DNA from: Bacillus methanolicus MGA3
GTDB lineage: Bacteria; Bacillota; Bacilli; Bacillales; Cytobacillaceae
NCBI RefSeq assembly: GCF_000724485.1
Contig: NZ_CP007739.1
Location: 256,001-294,841 of the forward strand
Direction: 5' to 3'
Length of the DNA: 38,841 nt
Below, piece by piece: positions 34,337-38,841 of the stretch. The translations under genes were made by a program, and so were the position numbers. Positions within the stretch are counted from its first letter, which is position 1. The number at the start of each line of letters is the position of its first letter. The notes under the pieces were generated by a model that worked only from the letters and a program-made list of their open reading frames with translations, was not told the origin of the DNA and ran no database searches.

Positions 34337-36397
34337 ATGTTTAAAAAGGCTTTTGGTGTTTTACAAAAAGTCGGTAAAGCATTGATGCTGCCTGTTGCAT
34401 TACTTCCTGCAGCGGGAATCCTTCTCGCGTTGGGTTCTGCTCTCAGAAACCCGGCTTTATTAGATTTAGCCCCGTTTTTAGATAATAGCGGAGTGGATAT
34501 GGTCGCTGCTGTTATGCAAAAAGCTGGGGATATTGTTTTTGGAAATCTGCCATTATTATTTGCTGTCGGTGTTGCTGTTGGACTAGCCGGTGGAGAAGGC
34601 ACCGCAGGTCTTGCTGCGATTATTGGCTACCTGATTATGAATGTTACTATGGGAACAGTACTTGGCATTACCGCGAAAGATGTTAACGGTTTGAGCTATG
34701 CATATATTCTCGGTGTTCCAACTCTGCAAACGGGCGTATTCGGTGGTATTATCGTTGGTATTATTGCTGCAGCTTTATACAATAAATTCTATGAAATTGA
34801 ATTGCCTTCTTATTTAGGCTTCTTTGCCGGAAAACGTTTTGTTCCGATTATCACTGCAGGGACTGCGGTTATTTTAGGTTTGATTATGATGGTTATTTGG
34901 CCGCCAATACAGTCCGGTCTAAATGCATTCTCACAAAATATGGTTCATGCGAACTTAACATTATCAGCTTTTATTTTTGGAGTAGTTGAACGGTCACTGA
35001 TTCCATTTGGATTGCACCATATTTTCTATTCGCCATTCTGGTATGAGTTCGGTGAATATGTAACGAAAGCCGGTGAAGTGGTTCGCGGAGACCAACGAAT
35101 TTTCATGGCGCAAATTTCTGACAATGTTCAACATCTGACTGCCGGTACATTTATGACAGGTAAATTCCCATTTATGATGTTTGGCCTTCCTGCTGCAGCA
35201 TTAGCGATTTACCATGAAGCTCGTCCTGAAAAAAAAGCTGTCGTTGGAGGATTGATGGCTTCTGCGGCCCTAACATCTTTCTTAACCGGTATCACGGAGC
35301 CCATTGAATTTTCATTCTTATTCGTGGCACCTGTGTTATTTGGAATTCATGCGATTTTTGCCGGATTATCCTTTATGATCATGCATTTATTAAATGTTAA
35401 AATCGGGATGACTTTCTCAGGCGGGTTAATTGACTATATCTTGTTTGGTTTAATTAACCCACAAACACACGCATGGCGGGTAATTCCTGTTGGTCTTGTC
35501 TTTGCGGTTATTTATTACTTTGGATTCCGTTTCGCAATTCGTAAATTTAATCTGATGACACCTGGACGCGAACCAGATGAAGAAGAAATGGAAGATTCAA
35601 AAGGTGCAGCAGGGGATCTTGCATACAATATTCTTGCAGCGATGGGCGGAAAAGAAAATATTTCCCATTTAGACGCTTGTATTACTCGTCTGCGCGTATC
35701 AGTAAATGACATTAAGAAAGTAGACAAAGAACAGTTGAAAAAGCTTGGTGCGGCCGGGGTGCTTGAAGTAGGAAACAATATTCAGGCAATTTTTGGCCCT
35801 CGCTCTGAAACCATTAAAGGGCAAATGAAAGATATCATGAATGGTAAAAAACCACGAGCTGTGGAACCGAATTCTGCCAAAGAGATTGAACAGCAAATTG
35901 AAGAAGTAAATCCAAAGGCATTGCAAACAGAACACAATGCCGACGATGTGTTTGTATCACCAATTAAAGGTGAAATCAAGCCAATTACCGAAGTCCCGGA
36001 CGCTGTATTCTCAGGGAAAATGATGGGTGACGGATTTGCGATTGTTCCCGCAGAAGGTATAGTTGTTTCTCCTGTAGACGGAAAGATTGTAAACTTATTC
36101 CCGACAAAACACGCCATTGGTTTACTTTCAGATTCAGGACGGGAAATTCTTATCCATTTCGGAATCGATACAGTGAACTTAAAAGGTGAAGGTTTTGAAG
36201 CGCTTGTTTCAGAAAATGACCGTGTTCAAAAGGGGCAACCATTATTAAAGGTTGATTTAGAACATATCAAAAATAATGCGAAATCAACGATCACTCCGAT
36301 CGTCTTCACAAACCTTGCCGAGGGAGAAAAAATTGTTATTAATAAAACTGGAAATGTAGACCTTAATGAAGAGAACATCATTTTTATAAGTAAATAA
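34337..36397 (+). CDS. ptsG: PTS glucose-specific enzyme IICBA
   Basis: Glucose permease that imports and phosphorylates glucose. The domain order is IIC (membrane, about 1-415), IIB (about 430-515) and IIA (about 545-686). The IIB phosphocysteine is Cys448 in [11 protein letters not shown] and the IIA active histidine is His607 in [11 protein letters not shown] chose ATG 34337 with GGGGG eight bases before it, which gives the family start [20 protein letters not shown]; an ATG at 34274 lies in the leader terminator. The 686-residue length is close to B. subtilis PtsG. Transcription depends on glucose through GlcT and the RAT. A terminator follows. Confidence 0.97.
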   Translation: MFKKAFGVLQKVGKALMLPVALLPAAGILLALGSALRNPALLDLAPFLDNSGVDMVAAVMQKAGDIVFGNLPLLFAVGVAVGLAGGEGTAGLAAIIGYLIMNVTMGTVLGITAKDVNGLSYAYILGVPTLQTGVFGGIIVGIIAAALYNKFYEIELPSYLGFFAGKRFVPIITAGTAVILGLIMMVIWPPIQSGLNAFSQNMVHANLTLSAFIFGVVERSLIPFGLHHIFYSPFWYEFGEYVTKAGEVVRGDQRIFMAQISDNVQHLTAGTFMTGKFPFMMFGLPAAALAIYHEARPEKKAVVGGLMASAALTSFLTGITEPIEFSFLFVAPVLFGIHAIFAGLSFMIMHLLNVKIGMTFSGGLIDYILFGLINPQTHAWRVIPVGLVFAVIYYFGFRFAIRKFNLMTPGREPDEEEMEDSKGAAGDLAYNILAAMGGKENISHLDACITRLRVSVNDIKKVDKEQLKKLGAAGVLEVGNNIQAIFGPRSETIKGQMKDIMNGKKPRAVEPNSAKEIEQQIEEVNPKALQTEHNADDVFVSPIKGEIKPITEVPDAVFSGKMMGDGFAIVPAEGIVVSPVDGKIVNLFPTKHAIGLLSDSGREILIHFGIDTVNLKGEGFEALVSENDRVQKGQPLLKVDLEHIKNNAKSTITPIVFTNLAEGEKIVINKTGNVDLNEENIIFISK

Positions 36398-36427
36398 AAA
36401 TGAATTTCATTATACTATAATAGAATT

Positions 36428-36472
36428 AACCGGCTCCGGGCTTTTTTGTTCCTGGCGGCCGGTTTAATTTTT
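36428..36472 (+). terminator. Terminator after ptsG
   Basis: AACCGGC (36428-36434) and GCCGGTT (36458-36464) form the stem, followed by TAATTTTT. Confidence 0.75.
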
Positions 36473-36548
36473 GCTTCAAATTCTTTGCTATTTCTATTTT
36501 TGATAGCGAAGCTCCGCCCCTTTTTCACAGAAAAAATAAAAAAAGAAG

Positions 36549-36577
36549 TTGACAGGGTTTCGGCACCGTGATATATT
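36549..36577 (+). promoter_or_regulatory. rRNA operon promoter
   Basis: A perfect -35 TTGACA (36549-36554), a 17-base spacer and TATATT (36572-36577), about 100 bases before 16S. Only this one promoter is clear; no second strong one was found between ptsG and here. Confidence 0.8.
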
Positions 36578-36610
36578 AATAAAGTCGCTTCTGAGCGATG
36601 AAAAAGAATT

Positions 36611-36624
36611 GTTCTTTGAAAACT
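36611..36624 (+). promoter_or_regulatory. rRNA leader element (boxA-like)
   Basis: GTTCTTTGAAAACT in the 16S leader; the identical 14 bases recur in the spacer at 38424-38437 before 23S. Such elements support antitermination or rRNA processing in Bacillus. Confidence 0.55.
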
Positions 36625-36677
36625 GAACAAACAAAAGCGTCAACGTTAATTCTATTATTTATGAGCATATCTTACTC

Positions 36678-38235
<1,558 letters not shown>

Positions 38236-38243
38236 ATTATTCG

Positions 38244-38359
38244 AAAAGCAAAGGCGACTGGTTAGCCTCGACAAGCGCTGGAGCTTCTGGCGGAAAAGTC
38301 CAAAAGACTTTGACAGAAGAAGCGAAGCGACTCGAGAGGCTAGGAGCCGTAGCTAGACA
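38244..38359 (+). repeat. Palindromic intergenic repeat, copy 3 (inside the rRNA spacer)
   Basis: It starts AAAAGCAAAGGCGACTGG and ends GTAGCTAGACA, matching the ends of copy 1. Paired arms include AGCCTC/GAGGCT (38263-38268 and 38336-38341) and a central CTTCTG..AAAGTC / GACTTT..CAGAAG hairpin (about 38283-38323). It would be transcribed as part of pre-rRNA. Confidence 0.7.
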
Positions 38360-38423
38360 TTACAACAGAATAGTTGATCGCTTTTGTTTGTTTAGTTTTG
38401 AGGGAGCAATTCCTCAGAACTTC

Positions 38424-38437
38424 GTTCTTTGAAAACT
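38424..38437 (+). promoter_or_regulatory. Spacer element before 23S (boxA-like)
   Basis: GTTCTTTGAAAACT, identical to the 16S leader element at 36611. Confidence 0.55.
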
Positions 38438-38504
38438 AGATAATCGTATTGAAGAAGGCAAAAGAAGAACCGAGTATCGCCATTTTAGGTTTCAAACCTT
38501 GAAG

Positions 38505-38841
<337 letters not shown>

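Overview
The window looks like chromosomal DNA of a spore-forming Bacillaceae (Firmicutes). The order rimI-tsaD-ydiF-moaC-rex-ydiK-ydiL-groES-groEL, and later yeaC-yeaD-yebA-guaA-pbuG, matches the Bacillus subtilis chromosome. Purine-rich ribosome binding sites, CIRCE and RAT elements, guanine riboswitches and a Bacillus-type 16S rRNA agree. I do not name a species.

Layout. (1) 1-8340, housekeeping: rimI and tsaD, a DnaA-box cluster, divergent ydiF, moaC-rex behind a Rex operator, ydiL-ydiK on the minus strand, then CIRCE-controlled groES-groEL. The tatAy-tatCy pair found between rex and ydiK in B. subtilis is missing. (2) 8341-21465, accessory: one long operon for a Tad/Flp-type pilus (CpaB, CpaE, TadA, TadB, TadC, Flp pilin, later TadE- and TadG-like pseudopilins). 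Its middle holds a vWA lipoprotein, a secreted protein with two blocks of six-residue repeats and a glycine-zipper C-terminus, and four unassigned membrane proteins. A second, decaying vWA gene closes it. A SigA promoter with possible tandem Spo0A boxes precedes it. (3) 21538-24655: a YkoS/YkoT/GtrA-like set for extracytoplasmic sugar transfer, probably onto wall polymers. (4) 24906-29286: yeaC-yeaD-yebA (MoxR ATPase, DUF58, transglutaminase). (5) 29295-33161: guaA and pbuG, each behind its own guanine riboswitch, with related palindromic repeats around the pbuG leader. (6) 33247-36397: glcT and ptsG, glucose PTS control by antitermination. (7) 36549-38841: rRNA promoter, complete 16S, a spacer without tRNA genes but with a third copy of the repeat, and the 5' part of 23S.

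The least described part is the insert in the Tad operon (14161-19325). The genes overlap or nearly touch, so they are probably co-expressed with the pilus. A working hypothesis is that the hexapeptide-repeat protein is an exported, envelope- or pilus-associated factor, with the vWA lipoprotein and membrane proteins helping to place or control it. That is inference from layout and sequence features only.
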